Source: Fragilaria radians
Lineage: Eukaryota; Bacillariophyta; Fragilariophyceae; Fragilariales; Fragilariaceae
Assembly (NCBI GenBank): GCA_900642245.1
Contig: CAAAJI010000283.1
Span: 38,529 to 64,004, forward strand
Direction of reading: 5' to 3'
Length of the DNA stretch: 25,476 bases
The notes under the pieces were generated by a model. It searched no databases. It worked only from the letters and a program-made list of their open reading frames with translations, and was not told the DNA's origin. Position 1 is the stretch's first letter, and the number at the start of each line of letters is the position of its first letter. A program made the translations under genes and the position numbers. Below are positions 9,027 through 17,960 of this stretch, in pieces.

Positions 9027-10389
9027 TCACTCGAACAGAGTTGAAGATCCATTTTCATGGAGAAACCATTCAGGAGCTTCTAGAGTACCAACTTCTAATT
9101 CAAAATCACTGCTCAAAAGTTCACCATATAGTGAATCCCAAGATTCACTGCAATATGTAGCTTCAAAGAGTGCTTTAAGAGGCGGATGTAGTTTGGCCAG
9201 TTCAAAGTCACATTTTGGAACCAATCCTGTTATTGTAAATGAGTTACAAATGCACTCCTGTGTCATTGTCTTAATCCAATCCAGTGTCCAGTTGCTAACT
9301 GCCATATGTGATGGTACTTTGGGATTTCCAGCTTTGGTTTGCAGGCATGTATCCTCCAAGGCTTGGGCAATGTAACCATCATAACAAGTTTGATAGTATG
9401 CTTGGTAGCTGCGGTTTATGACAACATCCAATGGTTGCAAAATGTTTGTCATATTTGGTGGTATAATTGCAACAAACACATTATGTTTTTCAAGAATCTT
9501 TGATTTTGCAAGGTTGAGATGCACACCGTAAGAATCTATAACATAGAGAACTGGATCACGATAAAAAGCAGTTTCTTGTCGACTTAGGATAACGTTTTTT
9601 GTAAAATCAAGCAGTATGTCATCATTCCACATTCCAGTCTTATTCACATCAACAAGAATATCAATGGGGACTGCTGGCTTATATTTTAACCCACAGAAAA
9701 GAATATGTGGACGTAGCATAACACCATCAGCAGTAATAGCAAATGTGACCGTAAAACACTTGTGGGAAGTTCCCCCTCACGCATCAACACTTCACGACTT
9801 CTCTTAGTTGTTATTGTTGATTTTGGCTCAGTTTCGAAATATCTGGGTACTTGGTCCATATTGATCATGTTCTTGATCTGAATACCATTTTTTCAATAAT
9901 ATTATGTACTTCTTGAATGAATGGACGACACATATCATCTGCATTTTCTGGTAGTGATTGCTATGAGGTTTGTCTTCTAGAAACAACGCGCTTTCTATCC
10001 TGTGGAGGCTTTAAATTCTTCCTCTGCCTGCACATCAGTGTGGAGCTCTTTAAACAAATTCAGTGCTTTTTGTTGAATATAGTGATCTTTAACACAAAGA
10101 CCCTTTGCATTTTTTTCTAATATCCAACTATGCAATTGTTCTTCCAATTCTGTATACTTTGCAGGACGCCCGCCACCATTCAAACATCTTGCCTTTCGAG
10201 TTTCAACATCAGCATTTAACAATGCTGCTTCAAGTGCTTCTCTCTAATTAACCCAACCTTGCAATGTCTCAATGCTTATTCCATTTGCTTTTGCAATGGC
10301 TGGAAGAACTTTTCCAGTAACTCCTTTTCATATGATCTGATTACATCCAATTTTGTTTTCAAAGAGTAACTCCTTCTCTTTGATGCCAT
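9027..10389 (-). pseudogene. pogo/Tigger-like DDE transposase (decayed)
   Basis: The likely start is the ATG at 10389 (MASKRRSYSLKTKLDVIRSY), a CENP-B/psq-type N-terminus. After a frameshift, 9995-10222 carries a CENP-B-type second helix-turn-helix (GGGRPAKYTELEEQLHSWI). The catalytic core starts with NMDQVPRYFETEP at about 9835-9865, which holds the first Asp. After another one-base shift at about 9775 it continues in the 230-codon ORF 9027-9719: VIDSYGVHLN (Asp at residue 62 of that ORF) and PPNMTNILQPLDVVINRSYQ (Asp98). This is the DDD/DDE_1 superfamily pattern. The protein would bind the element ends and cut and paste the DNA in the nucleus. Breaks include at least two frameshifts, a small deletion near 9990 and stops at about 9870-9900, so it is non-functional as read. 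Confidence 0.82.
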
Positions 10390-10699
10390 CTCCGTCAGAA
10401 CAATAAACAAAATCAAAAAGACAGTAACTGTTGTAACTTCGTTTCTACGATGGGTTAGCAATCTTGTGTTGAATATATAAATACCTAAAACCAATCACAG
10501 CTCGTATTGACAATGAATGAAGAAGATGGGTTAATAAGAGATTTTTATCACAATTACGATAGTATTTTTGCTGCTAATTTTTTGTTGTCGTAATCTTTTG
10601 AAATAAGTAAAAATGTAAAATTCCAGATTCTTCTACAGTAACTGTGCAATCCTGACCAATCAAAAAGTTGCTACTGATAACCTTGTGTTCTATTCAACC

Positions 10700-10733
10700 A
10701 TAACACAATTCTGTTATATTCGGGGGAAGACGG
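10700..10733 (-). repeat. right terminal inverted repeat of the pogo-like element
   Basis: Read on the minus strand from 10733 it begins CCGTCTTCCCCCGAAT and continues into ATAACAGAATTGTGTTAT, mirroring the left end. It is followed directly by TA (10734-10735). Confidence 0.9.
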
Positions 10734-10735
10734 TA

Positions 10736-11519
10736 GTGTTTTTAGGTGCATTTCTAGATCCGGGAGTGATTTTCAAGAAAATGGAATTGGGAATGATGGA
10801 CTGAGTCAACAGGAGATTTGGTGACAGAGCAGTTAATTGTTATTCTATGGCTTTGATGCCATTACTGAGAGAGGTAATTAAGATGAAAGCAGCACAGGAT
10901 GAGGGAAAAAGTGGAAAACAGGATTTTATTGAGTCGTAATTTTTCGGTCATAAATTTGTACATTTGGAGAATAGCAGCATAAGCAGCACACCCTGTTTGC
11001 GTTGCACAGCAGCAGGGCGCGCAAAGAGGAGGTAATTCAGGGGAGATGGCAGGATTTGAATTGTTTGGGGCTCCTTTAAGTCCTAACCCCTTTGTCAATA
11101 CATGATCGTTGGGAGGAGTACCAAAACGGCCATGCTGGCAGAAGGCCAGTAAGGCTACTAACATATTGGGAGCAGTAAAGGGGAAAGCGTAAGTCTTATT
11201 GACAAAAGTTGGTGAGGGATCTGATTTTAGGGCTAATGTGACATGGTTTGACACCAATTGCTGCCATCGATCAATTCTATGTGGTTTATGGAGCGCAGAC
11301 GAGTGCAACAACAATAATTAATGCGGTGAAATTCAACAAAAGCATCTACGACTTAATCCTAATTTAAGTTGTCAGGTGTGAGAAAAGGAGGTGATCCAGG
11401 GGAGGTGGTGGGATCTGAATTGTCGACGAGAGATTTAACAAAATTAAATTTTTTACGTGATTTCTAAAAGCATAAATCATGATGACAGCTAATCGTCAAG
11501 AAAAAAATATGAAATTCCC
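10736..11519. other. region between transposon and old Copia; unrecognised ORF only
   Basis: A 150-codon minus ORF spans 10862-11314. It includes NKTYAFPFTAPNMLVALLAF and PNNSNPAISPELPPLCAP and has no recognisable domain; plus-strand frames are broken. A 41-bp segment at 11023-11063 recurs in diverged form at 11384-11424, and both encode a similar Ser/Pro peptide on the minus strand (NSNPAISPELPP versus NSDPTTSPGSPP). That hints at a decayed minus-strand repeat protein. I cannot say whether this is the right-hand remainder of the gag-like element interrupted at 8574. Confidence 0.3.
11384..11424. repeat. diverged direct repeat (partner at 11023-11063)
   Basis: AGGAGGTGATCCAGGGGAGG here matches GGAGGTAATTCAGGGGAGAT-type sequence about 360 bp to the left, and similarity continues to GAATTGT. 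The two copies have diverged at about one base in five. Confidence 0.5.
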
Positions 11520-12086
11520 ATGAAAAACTTGAAGGACTACAGTGACTATATTGGCACATCTAAACAGGCCAATGATTATCAAGCAACCACCACATTTTTA
11601 ATTAGTCACATCAGGAAAGCATATGTGTATGGTGAGGATATTGGGAATGCTTTAGAATCAAAAGGACGCTTAGAATTCAATGTGAAAATGCCGAAAATGC
11701 AAGTATCAGAAAATGAAAATGATGATGAAAGAGATATTGAGAATGAAGAATATAAGATATTATACAAAGCAGAAATAGATTCCTCTTTGAAGAGGAAAGA
11801 TACTTATCTATCAACCATTGACAATGCATATGCTTTCATTTATGGACAATGTTCCAAAGCAATGCTATCAAAATTGCAAGCCAGATTGGATTTCGATAGC
11901 AAAATCAAACTGAATCCAATGAGATTGTTCGCAGCTATTCAAGAGCAAGCCATATGCTATCAAGAAGATCAATAAGAGATGGTAACCATCATTGACTCAT
12001 TCATCAACATGTTAAATGGCAAACAGAAAGATAGAGAAACCTTATTGGATTATGCATCCAGATTCAAATCAGCAAAAGACCAAATT
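11520..12086 (+). pseudogene. old Copia element: gag, N-terminal part
   Basis: A 151-codon ORF starts MKNLKDYSDYIGTSKQANDY and contains EEYKILYKAEIDSSLKRKD and YAFIYGQCSKAMLSKLQARL. This pattern resembles the N-terminal half of gag from Copia elements common in diatoms. A TAA at 11973-11975 interrupts it, after which the same frame continues (MVTIIDSFINMLNGKQKDRE, LLDYASRFKSAKDQI) up to the insertion point of the younger Copia at 12086. The reading resumes at 16691 on the other side of that insertion. The 5' LTR was not identified upstream. Confidence 0.72.
12081..12086. repeat. target site duplication CAAATT (left)
   Basis: CAAATT directly abuts the left LTR and is repeated exactly at 16685-16690, directly after the right LTR. 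This is the expected 5-6 bp duplication made by retrotransposon integrase. Removing the element plus one copy restores the reading AKDQIGGPIILVKYV in the host gag. Confidence 0.9.
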
Positions 12087-12397
12087 TGTTGAGGAGTCAC
12101 CTGAAACAAAAGAAAGAGAAAAGAAAGGAAATACGATGTGAAGTCGTATGGTTTTGATAGAGTGAGCTATATCATTATCCTATATTTTGCTACTGGGTTG
12201 CATTGTTCTTGCTGATTTTCTCGCTAATTTTCTCGCTAATGTTTATATATATATATATATATATATTGGATTATAATGTGTAGATGGATTATATTCTGTA
12301 GAATATAACCCGTTTTAATCACTAAGTAGAACAAGAGGCTAACAGTTCCTCACCAGGTGTGTTCTTGAGAAAATGCGAAATACCCTCATTCTTGACA
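12087..12397 (-). repeat. 3' LTR of the young Copia element
   Basis: It is 311 bp. On the plus strand it starts TGTTGAGGAGTCACC and ends ATTCTTGACA, giving TG...CA termini in either orientation. It matches 16372-16684 almost exactly. It contains an alternating TA tract at about 12244-12265. The final codons and stop of the pol ORF (stop at 12322) lie inside this LTR. Confidence 0.95.
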
Positions 12398-13129
12398 CCC
12401 TTCCTATTTTGCATTTTATACCCAGTAGAAACTGTATCACTGTCTTTCAATCCAAGAGCTTCACTATGTTTTTGAAATAGTGCCCAATTTAAATTCTTGG
12501 TAAAAATATCTGCATGATTTTCTTCGGAACGTACAAACACAACTTTGATGATTCCATCTTCAATGTACTCACAAACAAAGTGATAACGAGTGTCCACATG
12601 TTTGGTTCGGCTACCAGTTGTAGCATTTTTGGTAAGATAGATTGCACCAATATTATCTACATTCACTGTAATAGGATATACCAAAGGGATATTCAAGAAC
12701 TTTAGGATACCTGCAATGTAGAGTATCTCTGCAGCAATTTCTGATATTGCCACATATTCAGCTTCTGTAGAGGAAAGAGTGACGCTCTTCTGCCCTTTAG
12801 ATCTCCACGCAATGGCAGCTCCGCATAAATATATGACAAAACCACTCACGCTCTTCCAAGTATTTCTATCTCCAGCAAAGTCAGAATCACAAAATCCTTT
12901 GAGATTCCAGGTCAGCTGCTCTTTCATAGGAGCTAGTACCAAATAACAATCCTTTGTCTGCTTGACAAAACAAATGACTCTGTGAAGCATCTTTTCATGT
13001 ACCTTGTTAGCCCTATCCATGACTTTGGATAGTTCACGAACACTATTTGACAAATCAGGCCTGGAGTGTTTCAAGAGATATAGAAGGGATCCAACTCCCG
13101 AACGGAATTCCTGTTGCTCTTCATCACTT
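12322..13129 (-). pseudogene. young Copia pol: end of RT and RNase H
   Basis: The frame is open from about 13129 (LSDEEQQEFRSGVGSLLYLL) to the stop at 12322. It covers the RT tail (KHSRPDLSNSVRELSKVMDR) and a full RNase H. Acidic residues are visible in FCDSDFAGD, SSTEAEY and NVDNIGAIYL, and the conserved Copia C-terminal block TKHVDTRYHFVCEYIEDG is present. RNase H removes the RNA template during reverse transcription. It is out of frame with the preceding RT part because one base is missing near 13130. About 25 C-terminal codons run into the 3' LTR. Confidence 0.88.
12398..12405 (-). other. polypurine tract of the young Copia element
   Basis: On the minus strand AGGAAGGG lies immediately upstream of the 3' LTR start (TGTCAAGAAT), as expected for the plus-strand primer of reverse transcription. 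It is also coding, within the last part of pol. Confidence 0.75.
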
Positions 13130-14070
13130 AAACATCCTCATCTTCAATGCAGCGATTGACATGAGATGAAGCACTTGCCGGAGTGTCATACTGCTTGAAT
13201 TTTTCAATCTTGTTATCAAATTTNNNNNNNNNNNNNNNNNNNNNNNNNNNNNNNNNNNNNNNNNNNNNNNNNNNNNNNNNNNNNNNNNNNNNNNNNNNNN
13301 NNNNNNNNNNNNNNNNNNNNNNNNNNNNNNNNNNNNNNNATGATGAGAAAGACTTTGCCATTTTTATTGATATGCTTTAACAAACAGCTATTGCTTGCAT
13401 GTTGGTCAAAATTCAACTGAGTCTTAAGAACACTTGTAAATTTCTGCCACCAGGATCTTGCTGCTTGAACTAATCCATAGGTAGACTTTGTCAACTGCAA
13501 AAAGTTATTGGTGATGCATTCATTTTGTTCTGCAAGGAATTCTTGATAGCCAGACGGGATCTTGATAAAGAGTTCTTCTTCTAAGTCTCCATGTAAAAAC
13601 GCTGTCTGCACATCTGCAACTTCACTAAAGTAATCTTCAATGATCCAGAGGATCAAGAGAATGCGTAGAGTCACTTCACTTGTGACTGGTGCAAAATTGT
13701 ACTGGAAGTCAATACCTGCAACTTGATCATATCCTTTTGCCACAAGACGTGCTCGATAGATACCATTCTTTTTCTTCTTAAAGACCCATTTTGTTCCAAT
13801 GCCCTTCCTGTTTGGAGGTAGAGTTTGTATTCCTTCTTTACGCCATACTTTGTTTTTGATCATTTGGTGGAACTCCAAACAAATAGCTTCACGCCAGAAG
13901 TGCCGTTCAGTAGCATCAGGATGATGCCACGCATCTTGAAAAGTGATTGGGTCCTTTTCTGATTCATGAACCATGTCAGGAACAAAGAAACAGAAGTGAT
14001 TTGCCTGTCCTTCAAGTTCAATACGTCCAGGTGCATTGTATGACTGCAATCCGGGCAGTTCATGTGTGAG
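13130..14070 (-). pseudogene. young Copia pol: reverse transcriptase, with assembly gap
   Basis: The frame is the same as the integrase ORF but follows an in-frame TGA at 14071-14073. RT hallmarks are GTKWVFKKKKNGIYRARLVA, KGYDQVAGIDFQYNFAPVTS, the first catalytic block VADVQTAFLHGDLEEELFIK with its Asp, and STYGLVQAARSWWQKF. The YVDD motif should fall in the 116-N gap and cannot be seen. After the gap, FKQYDTPASASSHVNRC leads to a stop caused by a one-base deletion near 13130. The enzyme copies the element RNA into DNA in the cytoplasmic particle. Confidence 0.85.
13224..13339. other. assembly gap (116 N)
   Basis: A run of N interrupts the RT domain where the catalytic YVDD would lie. The N count need not equal the true missing length, so frame across the gap is unknown. 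Confidence 1.
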
Positions 14071-16017
14071 TCAAAATGGTATATCTTTTGGCTCTTCTGG
14101 TGGTTCATTTACAGTAGGTGCTTTAACAATTGGTATTGGGATTGTATCTTCCTCATTATCATTGTCAACTGTTGTTTCCATTGTCAATGTTTTTGTCTTG
14201 TCTTCAGTAAATTTACCAGTCCACTTTACATCTCTGGTAATCATCACCTTTTCTGTCAAAAGATTCCACATTCGGTATACATTGGGTGCATGATTTGCAG
14301 CATATCCAAGAAAGAGGCATTTGCTTCCTCTATCATCTAACTTTGCCTTGATTGTGTTTCCAGGATTCTTTGTCACAATTCCAACCTCTCCAAAAGTTCG
14401 AAGATGGTGCTGGTACTTAGGGTCTTCTCCATAGAACTTCTTGTATGGACTTGACTCCCCTTCAATTGATAGAATATTGTCAAGCTTGGTGGCTGTTGCC
14501 GCAGCCTCCATCCAAAGTTTCAACTTAGACCTTTCATCAAGTCCTGCACCCAGCATCATTGCTTGCATGCGCCCATAAAGGGACGCAAAAGCTCTCTCAA
14601 CCTCTCCATTTTGCAGAGGAGTTTGTCGCGCAGTATACTCAAATTGAATGGAAGATCCCTCCTGATCCAGTTGCTTCTTGAGACTTTCATTCCCACCAGC
14701 ATTATCACATTGTATGAACTTGACCGGACGTCCAAGTTCCTTGAGGGTCTTGATGAAACCTTGGAGTACTGGTACTTGTTGCTTCTTGGATTGGAGGAAG
14801 AAACTCCATTTCATGTTGGTTGCTTCATTCACAACTAAAAGCCAGAATCTTCCACTCTTAACGTTTTCCTTTGACTTTACTGAACTGATATCTATCATGA
14901 TGCGCTCCCCAGGTTTGTCTGAAGGGTTCTTGGAGGTTTTGGGTAGATTAGAACGGCGTGCCTTTGCTATCATACAGGCTTCACAAGAAGTGCTGTTTTC
15001 GCCAATAAGTTTCCATCCAAGGCGGTTACTTGTCCCCTGCATCAGTTCCTTTCCGGGATGTCCCAAAACTTGATGAGCCTGTTCATAAGTCTTATTTATT
15101 TTGGTTTCTGATATCAAAGCCACACCAGACAAAGGCAATATTGTAGCACCAAAAACATGACCCTTAGATGTCCCAAACGTTTCATGAAAGAGTATTGATG
15201 ATTTGCCCTTCATGATTTTAATTCCTTGTTTGGAACCAGCAATCTTGAAATCCTTTTCCATGGTTGCTGTGAGAGAAAACAGATTAACCAAAAGATCTGG
15301 AATATTGGTGACATCAGTTAGAATAATTGGAATTGTTTGCCCAATTTCGTTCTTCAATTCTCCACGAACTGTTCCTATTTTGGTAGCAATCATCTTTCTA
15401 CCATCTCCAATTGAGATGGATTGGTTGGTTTCTTTTAGATTAGACATGATTGAAATGTCATTGCACATATGGGTGGAGGCACCAGAGTCTGCAATCCAGG
15501 TGTTTGTGTCAAACTTCTTTATGTCATTTGCTATTAGAACAATTTCTGAATCATCTCTGTTGCTTGAAGTCTCCGTTATAAGGCCTGATTTGTTCTTCTT
15601 CTTCTTCTTTGACTTCTTGTCTTTCATTTTTGCAAGGAAGGATTCCTTCTTTGCCTTGTTCTTTTCAAGATTCCAACACTCAGCTCCTTTATGACCAATC
15701 TTGCCACAAACATTGCAGGAGCCTTTGAATTTATTGCTCATCATGAGAGCAACAATGTCATCAGATTCCTCTTTGGCTTTCTTGAGCCTGGAGAATCTTG
15801 CTCTGATTCTCTCTTTTGCTTTGACTAATGTCAAAGCATTTTTGGACAATTCTTCTTCACATAATTCAACAACCGTTTCATATTCTTTGGGAAGGTGATT
15901 CAGAATATGTAATATTAAATCTTCATCATCAATTGTTGTCCCCAGAACCTTGAGTCTTCTTCTTTTCAACTCCAATTGGGTAATCCATGCTTCTGGGTCA
16001 TCTTCCACACAAGCCAA
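14071..16017 (-). pseudogene. young Copia gag C-terminus, protease and integrase
   Basis: This is a 648-codon frame. In order it contains the gag end (WITQLELKRRRLKVLG), a CX2CX4HX4C zinc knuckle at residues 101-114 (CNVCGKIGHKGAEC) that binds RNA, a Lys-rich stretch at 130-143, and an aspartic protease with D177-S-G in WIADSGAST. The GAG-pre-integrase zinc motif follows with H315, H320, C345 and C348. The integrase core has D376 (MIDISS), D438 (IQCDNAGGN) and E474 (NGEVERAF), and then the acidic linker towards RT. All catalytic residues are in place. The first M shown is internal: the true N-terminus is in the other frame (15966-16331), separated by a one-base deletion near 16010. A TGA at 14071-14073 ends the frame ahead of RT. 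Confidence 0.92.
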
Positions 16018-16331
16018 CTTGCATTGGCGGTGCTAGGTTCATACTTGTCTATGAGGTGCTTCCAAGCCAACCTCGCATCTCCATCGGGAAAATCCGTAGA
16101 AACGGCCTCATCAATAATTCCAAAAGTAATATCATCTTGGCAACTCAAGATTAGATCATTGTAAACTTGAACATTCTCATCATCTTCAGCTTTAACCAAA
16201 GGATCTAAAGGTTTGATAGCCTTCCGATATCCCTTTGCAGTAACAGTTGCCAAGAATGTTTTTGACCATCGATTCCAATCCTCCTCCTTTCCAGAAAAAG
16301 CGATAATACGAATTGTTTTGATATCGACCAT
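15966..16331 (-). pseudogene. young Copia gag N-terminus
   Basis: It begins at ATG 16331 (MVDIKTIRIIAFSGKEEDWN), 40 bases inside the 5' LTR. It holds the DUF4219/UBN2-type gag start, with FSGKEEDWNRWSKTFLATV and AWKHLIDKYEPSTANA. One base is missing near 16010, after which the gag continues in the frame of 14071-16017. Gag forms the particle that houses reverse transcription. The start is chosen because it is the first ATG after the LTR and matches where Copia gags begin. Confidence 0.88.
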
Positions 16332-16371
16332 TTTTCAGATGCTCACGTTACAGCTATAACATTTTAAAACG

Positions 16372-16528
16372 TGTTGAGGAGTCACCTGAAACAAAAGAAA
16401 GAGAAAAGAAAGGAAATACGATGTGAAATCGTATGGTTTTGATAGAGTGAGCTATATCGTTATCCTATATTTTGCTACTGGGTTGCATTGTTCTCGCTGA
16501 TTTTCTCGCTAATTTTCTCGCTAATGTT

Positions 16529-16559
<31 letters not shown>

Positions 16560-16684
16560 ATAATGTGTAGATGGATTATATTCTGTAGAATATAACCCGT
16601 TTTAATCACTAAGTAGAACAAGAGGCTAACAGTTCCTCACCAGGTGTGTTCTTGAGAAAATGCGAAATACCCTCATTCTTGACA
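16372..16684 (-). repeat. 5' LTR of the young Copia element
   Basis: It is 313 bp, the partner of 12087-12397. By eye the two differ by three substitutions (all A/G or C/T) plus one TA unit in the alternating TA tract (here about 16528-16551). That tract lies about 133 bases into the LTR in element orientation and could serve as a TATA-like promoter, which is inference. CAAATT follows at 16685-16690. Confidence 0.95.
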
Positions 16685-16690
16685 CAAATT
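16685..16690. repeat. target site duplication CAAATT (right)
   Basis: This is an exact copy of 12081-12086, directly after the 5' LTR of the minus-strand Copia element. Confidence 0.9.
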
Positions 16691-17131
16691 GGTGGCCCAA
16701 TTATCCTGGTAAAATATGTCAATAATGATAAGGATAATCTAGACAAAGGAGTTAAACAGCAACATGCATATGAACAATGAATTACTTACCTCTACCTTAA
16801 GAATTCAGATTAAAGCAAGCATGGTTCCCTGCTAAATGGCTTATCAAGTCAATATTTTCTTGGCCATGATCAATATCCAAAGAACATTCTTAATGCAACA
16901 AATAGTTTGAGCAATCACAGATTTGATCAAGCCTACATGGAAAGTAAAAAAGAGAAAAGTTCAGGCATGAATATACCCCAGCAACAAGATCAGCCAGAAG
17001 AGTACCCACAGCTATCTTTTGCTCAGATGGAAGGACTCTGTTATTGCTGCGGTAAGGAAGGGCACAGATCACCCCAATGCAGACACAAATCAAGACCCAA
17101 GAATAAATGGGCAACAAACAAAACACCATAA
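16691..17131 (+). pseudogene. old Copia element: gag, C-terminal part with zinc knuckle
   Basis: It continues the gag from 12086 in the same frame (GGPIILVKYVNNDKDNLDKG). Stops at about 16780 and 16808 interrupt it, then YPKNILNATNSLSNHRFDQA is followed by FAQMEGLCYCCGKEGHRSPQ. The zinc knuckle CYCCGKEGHRSPQC (17039-17080) keeps all four CX2CX4HX4C ligands. It binds element RNA in the family. The order and wording of motifs match diatom-type Copia gags as I know them. Confidence 0.8.
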
Positions 17132-17960
17132 TTAGTTAATGTGCAGAACCTGATTGCACAGAATCCAGGTAGAGACACAGAATGTAACTCAGGAATTGCA
17201 TTAATGACCAGCCAATCTACAGAGAGTAGACCATTCCCTTTTGCAGGATTTCAAACAATTGGTTTTTCATCTGCACATACAGATATGGGAATGAATAAAG
17301 TTAGATTTTATTGGACAGTCAGTCCTTGGTTGACCTATTTTGCAACCCTGAACTAGTGGACAATATAAAAGAAGGAAAAGAAGTCATTACATTGTTAACA
17401 AATGTAGATAACCTTAAGACAAATAAGACACAATCCTCCCAGGATATGGAAAGGTTTGGTATTCAGATAAACAATGACAAATGCTTTCAGTCTAGCTAAC
17501 ATAGAGAAGAAATATCAAGTTACCTTTGATTCCAAGAAAGAAAGTGCTTTTACTGTTCATACTGATAAAGGAGATTTTAGATTCCCAAAAGTCCCTGAAA
17601 ATTTGTACTACTGCAAGCCAAAGCACCTAAAGACAACAATCAACAGTCAGTTATGGTGCAGACATTGGAAGAAAACAAAAGCTTTTAATACCAACAAGGA
17701 AACAGAAAGAGCTACGAAAACCAGAATGATGTTGTAAGCATTTGGATGACCTACAATCCAAGACCTTTAGGCAATCCTTAGGATGAACATCATCACAAAT
17801 TGTCCAGTAACTACATCAGATGTTGACCTAGCAGAAACAATCTATAGAAAGGATATTGCAAGCATTAAAGGCAAAACAACAAGAAGGGAACCATCCCCAG
17901 CAGTTCAGAACATGGTGAATATACCTCCAGAATTCATAAATGCTCAGAGAAATGTGGACT
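17132..17960 (+). pseudogene. old Copia element: protease-like and pre-integrase region, truncated
   Basis: Three frames carry successive parts. The first is a protease-like segment with ILLDSQSLVDLFCNPELVDN (17290-17380), where DSQS stands in place of DSGS. The second is FSLANIEKKYQVTFDSKKES and FTVHTDKGDFRFPK (17474-17640). The third is a pre-integrase segment, MNIITNCPVTTSDVDLAETI and DIASIKGKTTRREPSP (17783-17955). Similarity stops abruptly at about 17960 after NVDLCF, so integrase, RT and RNase H of this element are missing here. The sequence from there to about 18165 is very AT-rich and shows nothing. Confidence 0.7.

Larger units (their letters stand above)
8576..10733 (-). mobile_element. 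pogo/Tigger-like DNA transposon with TIRs and TA duplication
   Basis: The element is 2158 bp long. Both ends read CCGTCTTCCC inward and form imperfect inverted repeats of 33-34 bp (8576-8608 and 10700-10733). It is flanked by TA on both sides (8574-8575 and 10734-10735), the target duplication expected for the Tc1/mariner superfamily. The interior on the minus strand encodes a decayed transposase with an N-terminal CENP-B-like DNA-binding region and a DDE domain, followed by an OTU-like segment. The conserved ends suggest it moved not very long ago, but the transposase is broken, so it would not be autonomous as read. Confidence 0.85.
12087..16684 (-). mobile_element. young Copia (Ty1/copia) LTR retrotransposon
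   Basis: This is a complete-looking element of 4598 bp including a 116-N gap, transcribed on the minus strand. It has two LTRs, a polypurine tract next to the 3' LTR, and gag, protease, integrase, RT and RNase H in Copia order. It lies in the gag of an older plus-strand Copia element. The LTRs differ by three substitutions and one TA unit, so insertion is recent. A 40-base leader separates the 5' LTR from the gag ATG at 16331. I could not recognise a primer-binding site matching initiator Met tRNA. The coding region has two one-base frameshifts and one in-frame TGA, so this copy is non-autonomous as read unless some are sequence errors. Confidence 0.93.

Noticed and set aside
11384..11398. 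AAAGGAGGTGATCCAG, identical to the reverse complement of the bacterial 16S rRNA 3' end
   Set aside because: The match stops after about 16 bases and the flanks do not fit rRNA. A diverged sister copy at 11023-11063 shows that it is part of another repeat.
12244..12265. Alternating TA tract as an independent microsatellite or origin
   Set aside because: It is part of the Copia LTR and occurs in the partner LTR with one extra TA unit, so it belongs to the element.
14563..15898. Plus-strand ORFs of 65-163 codons within the Copia element
   Set aside because: They lie antisense to the well-supported gag-pol frame and show no domain of their own.
16355..16371. Primer-binding site next to the 5' LTR
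   Set aside because: The sequence after the LTR does not match the usual initiator Met tRNA complement (TGGTATCAGAGC), and I could not assign another tRNA by eye.
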